A stretch of DNA of 64,000 nt from Shumkonia mesophila (lineage in GTDB: Bacteria; Pseudomonadota; Alphaproteobacteria; Rhodospirillales; Shumkoniaceae). The translations under genes and the position numbers were made by a program. Shown piece by piece: positions 1 through 6,463 of this stretch. The notes below the pieces were generated by a model. That model saw only the letters and a program-made list of their open reading frames with translations, was not told the origin of the DNA and did no database searches. Numbering within the stretch: the first letter of the stretch is position 1; the number at the start of each line of letters is the position of its first letter. The stretch spans positions 1-64,000 of the forward strand of contig NZ_JAOTID010000004.1 of NCBI RefSeq assembly GCF_026163695.1. The letters are read 5' to 3'.

Positions 1-75
1 TACATTCACGCCGACTGAATGCGAAAACTACTTCGCCGCTGCCGGATATGACCGCGAGTGATCGGATAACGCTCT
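1..75 (+). mobile_element. 3' end of an IS630-family element (transposase C-terminus and terminal repeat)
   Basis: Positions 2-61 read as the last codons of a transposase ending FTPTECENYFAAAGYDRE and a TGA stop. This is the characteristic C-terminus of IS630-type DDE transposases; the rest lies before the window. The following bases (about 54-75) recur almost unchanged at 9166-9183, so they are the terminal inverted repeat. IS630 elements insert at TA, and a TA follows directly at 75-76. That TA is also part of the TAG stop codon (read leftward, 76-74) of the adjacent DapA-like gene, so the insertion may have set the end of that gene. The family assignment is firm; the extent of the element is unknown. 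Confidence 0.8.
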
Positions 76-961
76 AGAGGACACCGACGGCGGCCAGAGC
101 CTGGCGCACCTCGTCGCGGCCCTCGGGGGAAAGCGCCGGCTGCGGGGCCAGCGGCGAGCCCACCTCGAAGCCCATCAGTTCGAGCCCGCCCTTGACGCAG
201 GCGGCCAGCGAGTGCTTGGCGAACATCTGGTTGACCCGCCACAGGCGGCGCTGCAACTCCATCGCTTCCGCCCAGGCGCCGGCCCGGCACAGGTCGTAAA
301 GCTTGACGCTGGCCTCGGGGATCAGGCAGGCCGGACCGGCCATCCAGCCGACGCCGCCGATCATCATGACGCAGGCTGGGATGTGCGAGGAGGCGGCGAA
401 AATGCGCAAACGGTCGCCCACCCGGTTGATGATGGACAGCAGCCGCCCGGTGTTGGTCGAGGCGTCCTTGAGGTAAAGGATGTTGGGCACCTGGGCCAGC
501 CGCTCGATCACCGGCAGCGACAGGTCGGAGCGCTGGAACTGCGGGTTCGTGTAAAGCACCACCGGGCAGGAAACGGCCTCGGCGACGGCCCGGAAATAGG
601 CCTCGATCCCACTGTCGGGTACCGGGAAGTAGGCCTCCATCACCGCCAGGATGCCGTTGGCCCCCATGGCCTCGAAGGCTTGCGCCTGACGCACCGCCTC
701 GACGGTGGTGGTGGCGGCGACGCCGGCCACCACCGGCACCCGGCCGGCCGCCGCCCGGATCACCGTCTCGACGACGGCCCGGCGCTGTTCCCAGTCGAGG
801 TAGGCGAATTCGCCGGTGCTGCCCAAGGGCGTCAGCCCATGCACGCCACGCGCGATCAGATGGTCGACCAGGCGTTCCAGCACCGCCGTCTTCACCCGGC
901 CGTCGTCGCCGATGGGCGACACCAGATAGGGAAATACGCCGTGGAAATCGGGATCGTTCAT
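74..961 (-). CDS. DapA-family aldolase/lyase (dihydrodipicolinate synthase-like)
   Basis: A 295-residue class I aldolase-fold protein, normal length for the family. The N-terminal part has the substrate loop [11 protein letters not shown], a family Tyr is in VVLYTNP, and the Schiff-base Lys is in ILYLKDAS near residue 163. The family condenses or cleaves pyruvate-type keto acids (dihydrodipicolinate synthase, N-acetylneuraminate lyase, sugar-acid aldolases). The substrate cannot be read from sequence. It is the last gene of a leftward operon with RidA and DUF1489; RidA proteins remove reactive enamines made by such chemistry. The start ATG is preceded by GGGGAGGAAC. The stop codon coincides with an IS630 end. 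Confidence 0.88.
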   Translation of the reverse strand: MNDPDFHGVFPYLVSPIGDDGRVKTAVLERLVDHLIARGVHGLTPLGSTGEFAYLDWEQRRAVVETVIRAAAGRVPVVAGVAATTTVEAVRQAQAFEAMGANGILAVMEAYFPVPDSGIEAYFRAVAEAVSCPVVLYTNPQFQRSDLSLPVIERLAQVPNILYLKDASTNTGRLLSIINRVGDRLRIFAASSHIPACVMMIGGVGWMAGPACLIPEASVKLYDLCRAGAWAEAMELQRRLWRVNQMFAKHSLAACVKGGLELMGFEVGSPLAPQPALSPEGRDEVRQALAAVGVL

Positions 962-994
962 GTTCCTCCCCTTACCCCTTTATCGTCACGCCGC

Positions 995-1432
995 CTAGAG
1001 AAGCCCGAGCGCCCTCAATTCCTCGACCATCTCGGGCGGCAGGTCCCCCGCTTCCGTGCCGTTCGCCGGCAGGTCGGGCGGCGCCTTTTCGGCCGCCAGG
1101 TAGCGCCACCCCTGGAACGGCCGCATCGGGCGCAATTCGGTGCGCGCGACGCGGGGGTCCAGCACCAGGGCGCAGGCCGGCGTTCCATCGCTGTCGGCAT
1201 GCTCGGCGACGTCGACGATCGCCTGGCGGACCTGGATGAAACCACGAATCACCCAATAGATCGAGCCCCCGTCGAGGATCTCCTCGGCGCGCCTCGGCGT
1301 GTTGCGGGTGACGTGGCGCAACACCGCCGGCCCGCCGGCCTCGACCGCCGCGCGCAGGCGCCGGGCCTGGATTTCCTCGAGGTGCGGGATGCTTTCCACC
1401 CCCACCGCCATCTTGACCAGATGGACCGTCAC
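995..1432 (-). CDS. DUF1489 family protein
   Basis: This 145-residue protein matches the DUF1489 family, a small conserved alphaproteobacterial family of unknown function whose members begin M-T-x-H-L-x-K. It starts with GTG at 1432, four bases before the end of the upstream RidA gene (overlap 1429-1432), which indicates translational coupling. A later Met (residue 8) is less likely because the conserved beginning would be lost. The central stretch contains TRNTPRRAEEILDGGSIYW and IVDVAEH, and the C-terminal half is typical of the family. No catalytic motif is recognisable. It lies 33 bases before the DapA-like gene in the same operon. Confidence 0.85.
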   Translation of the reverse strand: MTVHLVKMAVGVESIPHLEEIQARRLRAAVEAGGPAVLRHVTRNTPRRAEEILDGGSIYWVIRGFIQVRQAIVDVAEHADSDGTPACALVLDPRVARTELRPMRPFQGWRYLAAEKAPPDLPANGTEAGDLPPEMVEELRALGLL

Positions 1433-1821
1433 GCCGCGGTGTCCCCTTTCAGCGCCGTCACCTCGATCTCGACCTTCATGCGCGCATCGACGAGGGTACA
1501 GATAACGGTGGTGTTGGCCGGCCGGATGCCGGCGAAATGGCGCCCGACGATCGGCGCCACCGTCTCGAAGTCGGCCCGTTCGGCCAGATAGACGCGCACC
1601 CGCACGACGTCGGCCAGCGAGGCTCCGGCCCGATCCAGCGCCGCCGCCAAGTTGGCGAAGGCCTGCTCGGTCTGCGCCGCGACATCGGCGGCGATGGTGC
1701 CGGTGGCGTAATCGAAGCCGGTGGTGCCGGACACGAACACCCAGGGCCCGTCAATCACGGCCCGCGAATAGCCGGCCAGTTCCTCGAACGTCGAGCCCGA
1801 TGAAATCCTTCGGCGCGCCAT
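1429..1821 (-). CDS. RidA-family enamine/imine deaminase
   Basis: A RidA/YjgF/YER057c-type protein of 130 residues. The family hydrolyses reactive 2-aminoacrylate-type enamines in the cytoplasm and forms trimers. Family features are VFVSGTTGFDYATG near the N-terminus and the final VEIEVTAL. The ATG at 1821 is chosen because a G-rich ribosome site (GAGGGG) lies directly upstream; an in-frame ATG 23 codons earlier adds an unconserved extension. It is the first gene of the operon with DUF1489 and the DapA-like aldolase. It is divergent from the DUF134 gene at 2011 with a 189-base spacer. Confidence 0.85.
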   Translation of the reverse strand: MARRRISSGSTFEELAGYSRAVIDGPWVFVSGTTGFDYATGTIAADVAAQTEQAFANLAAALDRAGASLADVVRVRVYLAERADFETVAPIVGRHFAGIRPANTTVICTLVDARMKVEIEVTALKGDTAA

Positions 1822-1924
1822 TTCCCCCCTCTTCGTCCCGGGCCGGCATGTCTGCGCCGGCGGGCCTTCATGTAAGGCAACCGCCGCCACTTGTCATCCG
1901 GTTCCCGCATCCCCCTTCTACGTT

Positions 1925-1993
1925 ATGAACCCTTGTTCATTATTTTATTGACTCTTGCCAACAACCGGATAATTGTTATGAGCATAGGTTCAT
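1925..1993 (+). promoter_or_regulatory. Two copies of an ATGARC-N4-GTTCAT operator flanking a likely promoter
   Basis: The first site (1925-1940) is a perfect inverted repeat ATGAAC-CCTT-GTTCAT. The second (1978-1993) is ATGAGC-ATAG-GTTCAT, the same arms and spacing with one mismatch. Between them lie TTGACT (1948-1953) and TAATTG (1970-1975), 16 bases apart, a plausible sigma70-type promoter. The second site ends 1-2 bases before the AAAGGAGAG ribosome site of the DUF134 gene at 2011. This geometry suits repression, possibly autoregulation by the DUF134 protein. The repeats are directly visible; the binding protein is inferred. Confidence 0.6.
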
Positions 1994-2010
1994 TTAAAGG
2001 AGAGCGTGGC

Positions 2011-2391
2011 GTGCCCAGACCCCGCAAGTGCCGATGGGTCGAATGCCATCCGACGGCCGACTTTTTCGCGCCGCGCGGCGTGCCGCTCGAAACCCTGCAA
2101 GGCGTGGTTCTGCCGGTCGAAGGGCTGGAAGCCCTGCGTCTTGCCGATGAACGGGGCTACGACCACGCCACGGCCGCGGCCATGATGGGCGTTTCGCGCC
2201 CCACCTTTTCGCGCATCCTCACCCAAGCGCACGCCACGGTGGCTGGCGCCCTGGTCAACGGCTGGGGCCTGCGCATCGCCGGCGGCGACTACCAAGTGGC
2301 CGGCGGCGGCCCGGGCCGGCATGGCCGGGGCGGCGGTGGACACGGACAAGGACGGCGCTGGCGGAAAGTGCTTCAGGAAGAAGGAGAATGA
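2011..2391 (+). CDS. DUF134-family DNA-binding protein
   Basis: A 126-residue DUF134 protein. The family has a sigma70 region 4-like helix-turn-helix, and its members start (M)PRPRKCR; here the start is GTG at 2011, six bases after AAAGGAGAG. The HTH is around residues 47-75 (YDHATAAAMMGVSRPTFSRIL). After residue 95 comes a Gly/His/Arg-rich tail (GRHGRGGGGHGQGRR), a possible metal-binding or nucleic-acid tail. It opens the Orp-like cluster, and a ribosome site for the next gene lies inside its end. Two matched operators sit directly upstream. DUF134 genes are often found beside NifX/MinD genes in anaerobes, so a local regulatory role is likely but unproven. Confidence 0.85.
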   Translation: MPRPRKCRWVECHPTADFFAPRGVPLETLQGVVLPVEGLEALRLADERGYDHATAAAMMGVSRPTFSRILTQAHATVAGALVNGWGLRIAGGDYQVAGGGPGRHGRGGGGHGQGRRWRKVLQEEGE

Positions 2392-2393
2392 TC

Positions 2394-2744
2394 ATGCCGA
2401 ATTTCGATCGTACGGGCCCGCGAGGGGCCGGAGCCATGACCGGTCGGGCCATGGGTATGTGCGGAGGCCAGCGGAACGTCCAGGCGACGGATCCCGCTGT
2501 CGGACAAGCGAGGGGGCGACGGCAGCGTCGCGGTTGGGGGTTCGGCCGTGGCCGCGGCGGCAACGATGTCGCCCCGGCAGTTCCGACGCCGGCGCCCGTC
2601 ACCCTCGACGAGGGTAAAACCGATCCGGACGAACGGCGCGCCGTGCTCAAGGCCGAACGCAACAGGCTCAAGTCGCGCCTGCGCGAGGTTGAGGACGTTT
2701 TGACGGGGATCGGGCGCGCGCTGCGCGGCGAGGGCGAATCCTGA
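2394..2744 (+). CDS. DUF5320-family small protein
   Basis: A 116-residue protein whose beginning (MPNFDRTGPRGAGAMTGRAMGMC) matches the DUF5320 pattern of small Gly/Met/Cys-rich proteins from anaerobes and sulfate reducers. The middle is Arg/Gly-rich (RGRRQRRGWGFGRGRGG). The last 40 residues (about 74-112) are a charged helix, probably a coiled coil (ERRAVLKAERNRLKSRLREVE). The ATG at 2394 has AGGAG seven bases upstream; an in-frame ATG at 2388 is too close to that site. The DUF134 gene ends at 2391. The function is unknown; DUF5320 genes commonly accompany NifX and Fe-S MinD genes. Confidence 0.8.
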   Translation: MPNFDRTGPRGAGAMTGRAMGMCGGQRNVQATDPAVGQARGRRQRRGWGFGRGRGGNDVAPAVPTPAPVTLDEGKTDPDERRAVLKAERNRLKSRLREVEDVLTGIGRALRGEGES

Positions 2745-2777
2745 TCGCCGCCGCAGCCGCCCCGACAGCCCACGTTT

Positions 2778-2849
2778 TAGTCGAAAGACTATAATGGCCG
2801 TTGCTATTGAATGAGAACGCCTCAACGGTTATAGTCTTTTGATCATAAC
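2778..2849 (+). promoter_or_regulatory. Inverted-repeat operator region before the second DUF134 gene
   Basis: An 11-base sequence AAAGACTATAA (2784-2794) is repeated exactly in inverted form at 2829-2839 (TTATAGTCTTT). The left copy also forms a tight palindrome TAGTC-GAAA-GACTA (2778-2791). The right copy is embedded in GTTAT-N12-ATAAC (2828-2849). The 121-base gap between the DUF5320 gene and the DUF134 gene at 2865 is otherwise AT-rich for this genome. These are half-sites for a regulator and are unlike the ATGARC sites before the first DUF134 gene, so the two genes are probably controlled separately. Confidence 0.5.
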
Positions 2850-2864
2850 TGGAATGCCCCGTCC

Positions 2865-3218
2865 ATGCCCAGGCCGTGCAAGTGCCGTTGTGTCGAGTCG
2901 CTGCCCGGCGTCATCGACTTCAAGCCGCGCGGCGTTCCCATGCACGCGCTCCAGGAGGTCTATCTCGCCTTCGACGGCTTCGAGGCCCTGCGCCTTTCCG
3001 ATCTCGAGGGCCTGGACCAGGGCGCGGCGGCGGAGCGCATGGGCATATCGCGCCAGACCTTCGGGCGGATTCTCGGCGCCGCCCGGCGCACCGTGACGCG
3101 GGCCATCGTCGAGGGCATGGCCCTTCGCGTCGAGGGCGGCAACGTCCGCCTCGCCGACAACACCGATCCCGTCCAACACCAACAAAACACCGACCAAGGA
3201 AGGAAAAGTCCAAAATGA
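2865..3218 (+). CDS. Second DUF134-family DNA-binding protein
   Basis: A 117-residue DUF134 protein starting MPRPCKCRCVESLPGV, with the family block FKPRGVPMHALQEVYLAFDGFEALRLSD. The helix-turn-helix is near residues 50-75 (LDQGAAAERMGISRQTFGRIL). Compared with the copy at 2011 it has extra N-terminal cysteines (Cys5, Cys7, Cys9) and a short polar tail instead of the Gly/His tail. The cysteine cluster would allow metal or redox sensing, an inference. The gene overlaps the next one by four bases (3215-3218), so it is translationally coupled to the first NifX/NifB-domain protein. It has its own inverted-repeat region upstream. Confidence 0.85.
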   Translation: MPRPCKCRCVESLPGVIDFKPRGVPMHALQEVYLAFDGFEALRLSDLEGLDQGAAAERMGISRQTFGRILGAARRTVTRAIVEGMALRVEGGNVRLADNTDPVQHQQNTDQGRKSPK

Positions 3219-3601
3219 CCACCATCGTTGCCGTGCCATCCGCCCATCCGGGCGGGCTCGAGGCCGCCGTGTCCGACCATTTCGGCCACTGCGACGTGTT
3301 CACCCTGGTTTCCGTCGACGGCGGCCGCATCGAGGGCGTGCGCATCGTGCCCAACCTGCCGCACGAGCAAGGCGGCTGTTTGGGGCCCGTGCGCTACCTG
3401 GCCGAGCAGGGCGCCCGCGTGCTGATCGCCGGCGGCATGGGCATGCGGCCCCTGGCCGGCTTCACCGACGCCGGCATCATGGTCATGCACCACGGCGGCA
3501 ACCGCTTGGTGAGCGAGGCGATGGTCGCCTTCGCCCAGGGCCAACTGACGCGCTTCGGCGACGACCACACCTGCGGCGGCGGCCAGGGCGGCTGCCACTA
3601 A
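3215..3601 (+). CDS. NifX/NifB-domain protein (dinitrogenase iron-molybdenum cofactor family), Cys-Gly tail
   Basis: 128 residues of the Nitro_FeMo-Co (RNase H-like) fold shared by NifX, NafY, the C-terminal part of NifB and the orange protein of sulfate reducers. Visible family features are SDHFGHCDVF (Cys26), NLPHEQGGCLG (Cys55), RVLIAGGMGMRPL and MHHGG (His93-His94). The last residues CGGGQGGCH form a Cys/His tail suited to metal or Fe-S binding. These proteins bind or carry metal clusters in the cytoplasm. No nif genes are in the window, so nitrogenase cofactor assembly itself is not indicated. Start at 3215 overlaps the DUF134 stop (ATGA). Confidence 0.85.
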   Translation: MTTIVAVPSAHPGGLEAAVSDHFGHCDVFTLVSVDGGRIEGVRIVPNLPHEQGGCLGPVRYLAEQGARVLIAGGMGMRPLAGFTDAGIMVMHHGGNRLVSEAMVAFAQGQLTRFGDDHTCGGGQGGCH

Positions 3602-3626
3602 GGCCTGGCGCCTCATCCTGATTCGT

Positions 3627-3712
3627 CATGGCCGGACTTGTTCCGGCCATCCACGCCTTCTTTCTCGTGTCGGCCCGAAGACGTGGATCCCCGCAACAAG
3701 TGCGGGGATGAC
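3627..3712. repeat. Paired-hairpin dispersed repeat
   Basis: Two hairpins lie in the 147-base gap between the NifX-like genes: GGCCGGA-cttgt-TCCGGCC (3630-3648) and ATCCCCGCA-acaag-TGCGGGGAT (3687-3709). The outer parts CGTCATGGCCGG and GGGGATGACG are also mutually inverted. Paired hairpins of this wording (GTCATGGCCGG...CCGGCCATCCACG) are widespread intergenic repeats in alphaproteobacterial genomes. It may also act as a transcriptional or mRNA-stability element inside the operon. Confidence 0.65.
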
Positions 3713-3748
3713 GACTTGGGAGAGTGTGCCCCCCCATCGGAGGACCCC

Positions 3749-4096
3749 ATGACCCTTATCGCCATCACGGCCGAGTCCTCGTCCCTGGACGCGCCGGTCG
3801 ATCCGCGCTTCGGGCGCGCCGCCGGCTTCGCCCTCGTCGATTCCGAGGCCGAGGGGATGACCTGGCTTTCCAACGCGGCGGCGGCGACGATGTCGGGCGG
3901 CGCCGGCATCCACGCCGCCGAGACCATCGCCAAGGCCGGCGCCCGCGTGCTGCTGACCGGCCGCGTCGGGCCCAAGGCGCAATCGGCGCTCGCCGCGGCG
4001 GGCATCGCCGTCGAGGAGGACTGCGCCGGCATGACCGTCCGCGAAGCCGTCTCCCGCTACACGGCCAAGCCGGCTAAGGCGGAACGCCGGCCATGA
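3749..4096 (+). CDS. Second NifX/NifB-domain (orange-protein-like) protein
   Basis: 115 residues with the same fold as the protein at 3215 but lacking its cysteine tail. Family features are the N-terminal strand MTLIAITAES, VDPRFGRAAGFALVD, the GGAGIHAAETIAKAGARVLLTG segment and the terminal helix MTVREAVSRYTA. The block NAAAATMSGGAGI resembles the region of Orp/NifX proteins that contacts the cofactor. Start at 3749 is preceded by GGAGG. The gene overlaps the first MinD-type ATPase by four bases (4093-4096). Such proteins are thought to receive clusters assembled with the help of the neighbouring MinD/Mrp ATPases. Confidence 0.82.
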   Translation: MTLIAITAESSSLDAPVDPRFGRAAGFALVDSEAEGMTWLSNAAAATMSGGAGIHAAETIAKAGARVLLTGRVGPKAQSALAAAGIAVEEDCAGMTVREAVSRYTAKPAKAERRP

Positions 4097-4980
4097 TCGT
4101 CGCCATCGCCAGCGGTAAGGGCGGCACCGGCAAGACGCTGGTGACGGCCGCGCTGGCCGAGGTGTGGCCGCGCCCGCTGGTGGCGGTCGATCTCGACGTC
4201 GAGGCGCCGAACCTGCATCTCTTCCTGCACCCCCGCCTGTCGCCGCCGGAAGACGCCGTCATCGAGGTGCCGGTGGCCGATCCGGCCCGCTGCACGGCGT
4301 GCGGCGCCTGCGTCGCGCTTTGCCAGTACAAGGCGATCGCGCTGTTCGGCGATTTCCCCACGGTGTTTCCCGACATGTGCCACGGCTGCGGCGGCTGCCT
4401 GAAGGTCTGCCCGAGCGGGGCGCTGACGCCCGGGTCGCGCGTGCTTGGCGAGATCATGGACGGCCGGGCCGGCGCCATCGGCTTCCTGATGGGCCGTCTG
4501 CGCATCGGGGAAGCCCTGAGCCCGCCCCTGATCCGCCAGGTCAAGGCCCGCCTCGCCGAGGGCCTGGCCAAGACGGCGGGCCGCGTCGACGCGCTGATCG
4601 ACTCGCCGCCGGGCACCAGCTGCCCGGCCGTGGCCGCGGTTTCCGGCGCCGACGTCGTCGTGCTGGTCACCGAGCCAACGCCCTTCGGCCTGCACGACCT
4701 CAAGCTGGCCCGCCACGCCTTCGCGGCGCTGGGCGTGCCGGTGGGCGTGGTGATCAACCGCGCCGGAACCGGCGAGCGCCGCGTTTACGACTATTGCCGG
4801 GCGAGCGGCCTTCCCATCCTGGCCGAGATCCCGTTCGAGCGCGCCATCGCCGCCGCCTATTCGCGGGGCGAGACGGCCATCGGCGTGTCGCCCGGCCTCC
4901 GCGATATTTTCGACGTGCTGGCCAAGACCATCCGCGGCCTCGTGGTGTCGGTGAAGGAAAGGACGGCCGCCCATGCCTGA
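4093..4980 (+). CDS. MinD-superfamily P-loop ATPase with inserted ferredoxin domain (copy 1)
   Basis: 295 residues. The deviant Walker A motif SGKGGTGKT is at residues 7-15, followed by AVDLDVEAPN. An inserted 2x[4Fe-4S] ferredoxin unit uses Cys67/70/73/77 and Cys96/99/102/106. The ATPase fold resumes with DALIDSPPGTSCPAV and VTEPTPFGLHDL. Proteins of this build occur in pairs next to orange-protein/NifX genes in sulfate reducers, archaea and other anaerobes. They are thought to couple ATP binding to handling of metal clusters, though the exact reaction is not established. It overlaps the NifX-like gene before it by 4 bases and its paralogue after it by 8 bases. Confidence 0.9.
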   Translation: MIVAIASGKGGTGKTLVTAALAEVWPRPLVAVDLDVEAPNLHLFLHPRLSPPEDAVIEVPVADPARCTACGACVALCQYKAIALFGDFPTVFPDMCHGCGGCLKVCPSGALTPGSRVLGEIMDGRAGAIGFLMGRLRIGEALSPPLIRQVKARLAEGLAKTAGRVDALIDSPPGTSCPAVAAVSGADVVVLVTEPTPFGLHDLKLARHAFAALGVPVGVVINRAGTGERRVYDYCRASGLPILAEIPFERAIAAAYSRGETAIGVSPGLRDIFDVLAKTIRGLVVSVKERTAAHA

Positions 4981-5857
4981 GATCACCGTCATCAGCGGCA
5001 AGGGCGGTACCGGCAAGACCACCGTGACGGCCGCCTTCGTCCACCTGGCCGGCAACGCCGTCCTCTGCGATCTCGACGTCGACGCCCCCGACCTGCCCCT
5101 CATCCTGAGGCCGACGCGGGAGGTCGCCGTCGACTTCCGGGCCGGCCACGTGGCGGTGATCGACCCCTCGCGCTGCAACGCCTGCGGGTTCTGCATGGAC
5201 ATCTGCCGGTTCGGCGCCATCGTCGCCGCCGACGGCGAATATGCCGTCAACCCCCTGGCCTGCGAGGGGTGCAAGGCCTGCGTGGCGCTGTGCCCGGCCG
5301 GCGCCATCGATTTCCCGGTGCGGCGCTGCGGGCGCCGCTACCGCTCGCAAACCCGCTTCGGGCCGCTGATCCACGCCCAGCTGTTCCCCGGCGCCGAGAA
5401 CTCGGGCCTGCTGGTGTCGGAACTGCGCCGCGAGGCCCGCGAGCTGGCCGTCACCACCGGCCGTAAAATCATCCTCTCGGACGGCGCGCCCGGCATCGGC
5501 TGCCCGGTCATCAGCTCGCTCACCGGAACCCAGCTCGCCGTGCTCGTCACCGAGCCGACGCCGTCGGGCCGCCACGACCTCGAACGGGTGGCCGAGCTGA
5601 CCGCCCGCTTCGAGGTGCCGGCGGCCGTCATCCTCAATAAGGCCGACCTCGGCGGCCCGGCGGCCGGCGCGGTGCGCGAGGCCTGCGCCGCGCGCGGCCT
5701 GCCGATCATCGCCGAGATCCCCTACGACCCGGGGGTGACGGCGGCCATGGTCGCCGGCCAGACCGTGACCGAGGCCGGCATCGAGGCCGTAGCCGCCCCC
5801 TTGCGCGCCGCCTGGAGCGCCATTCTGGAACTCACCGCCGCCCGCCGGGCGGCCTGA
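4973..5857 (+). CDS. MinD-superfamily P-loop ATPase with inserted ferredoxin domain (copy 2)
   Basis: A 294-residue paralogue of the preceding protein. Walker A is at residues 8-16, then LCDLDVDAPD. The ferredoxin insert has Cys68/71/74/78 and Cys97/100/103/107. Later come ILSDGAPGIGCPVI and VTEPTPSGRHDLERV. The two copies diverge clearly outside the motifs, so they are probably an old heterodimer pair rather than a recent duplication. The 8-base overlap with copy 1 points to stoichiometric expression. MinD-like ATPases dimerise around nucleotide, which fits a two-subunit ATPase with four Fe-S clusters acting on the NifX-like partners. Confidence 0.9.
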   Translation: MPEITVISGKGGTGKTTVTAAFVHLAGNAVLCDLDVDAPDLPLILRPTREVAVDFRAGHVAVIDPSRCNACGFCMDICRFGAIVAADGEYAVNPLACEGCKACVALCPAGAIDFPVRRCGRRYRSQTRFGPLIHAQLFPGAENSGLLVSELRREARELAVTTGRKIILSDGAPGIGCPVISSLTGTQLAVLVTEPTPSGRHDLERVAELTARFEVPAAVILNKADLGGPAAGAVREACAARGLPIIAEIPYDPGVTAAMVAGQTVTEAGIEAVAAPLRAAWSAILELTAARRAA

Positions 5858-5971
5858 GGCGCGCCGCCGTTCGCCAAGCCGCGAGACGCGCCGACCCTGT
5901 TGAAGCAACGGCTTGACCCATCCCCGGACGGCGCCGGTCGCGGCCGGCCCGCCCCAAGAAAAGGCACGACC

Positions 5972-6463
5972 ATGAGCAGCGCCGTCACCAAGGCCCTTTC
6001 CCATTTCGAACCCCACGATCCGGGGACGCTCAAGCTCAACTGCGGCCAGGCCGTCCTGGTCGGGCTTGCCGACCGCATCGGCATCGACGAGAAGACGGCG
6101 ATCGGCGCCGGCCGCCCCTTCGCCGGCGGCATCGGCCACCAGGGCAACGTCTGCGGCGCCCTGATCGCCGGGACCATCGCGCTGGGTTTCGCCACCGACG
6201 CCAAGGCCGAGCCGCCCAACCGGCAGGCCGCCTACAAGCGCACGCGCGAGCTGTTCCGGCGCTTTTCCGAGCGCCACGGCAACGTCGAATGCCGGCTTCT
6301 GATCGGCATCGATCCCTCGACGCCGGAAGGCGAGCACGAGGTCCACGCCCGCAACATCCACCACACCCACTGCACGGCCTTCGTACGCTCGGCCGTCGAG
6401 ATCGTCGAGGACCTGCTGGAGGAAGAGCTGGCGGACATCCGCCGGAAGGAGGCATCCCGATGA
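5972..6463 (+). CDS. C_GCAxxG_C_C family probable redox protein
   Basis: 163 residues with the spaced cysteine pattern of this family: NCGQAVLVGLADRIG, GGIGHQGNVCGALIAG, VECRLLIG and HCTAFVRSAVEIVEDLL. The family is a helical, cysteine-rich group of putative redox proteins common in anaerobes; its function is not established. The ATG at 5972 follows an AAGAAAAGG ribosome site, and an in-frame upstream start adds only a low-complexity stretch. It overlaps the radical SAM gene by four bases (6460-6463). Its place after the Fe-S ATPases suggests an electron-transfer or cluster-handling role. Confidence 0.85.
   Translation: MSSAVTKALSHFEPHDPGTLKLNCGQAVLVGLADRIGIDEKTAIGAGRPFAGGIGHQGNVCGALIAGTIALGFATDAKAEPPNRQAAYKRTRELFRRFSERHGNVECRLLIGIDPSTPEGEHEVHARNIHHTHCTAFVRSAVEIVEDLLEEELADIRRKEASR

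Noticed and set aside
3215-4096. NifX/NifB-domain genes taken as evidence of nitrogen fixation
   Set aside because: No nifHDK, nifEN or complete nifB is in the window, and the domain is shared by orange-type proteins unrelated to nitrogenase.
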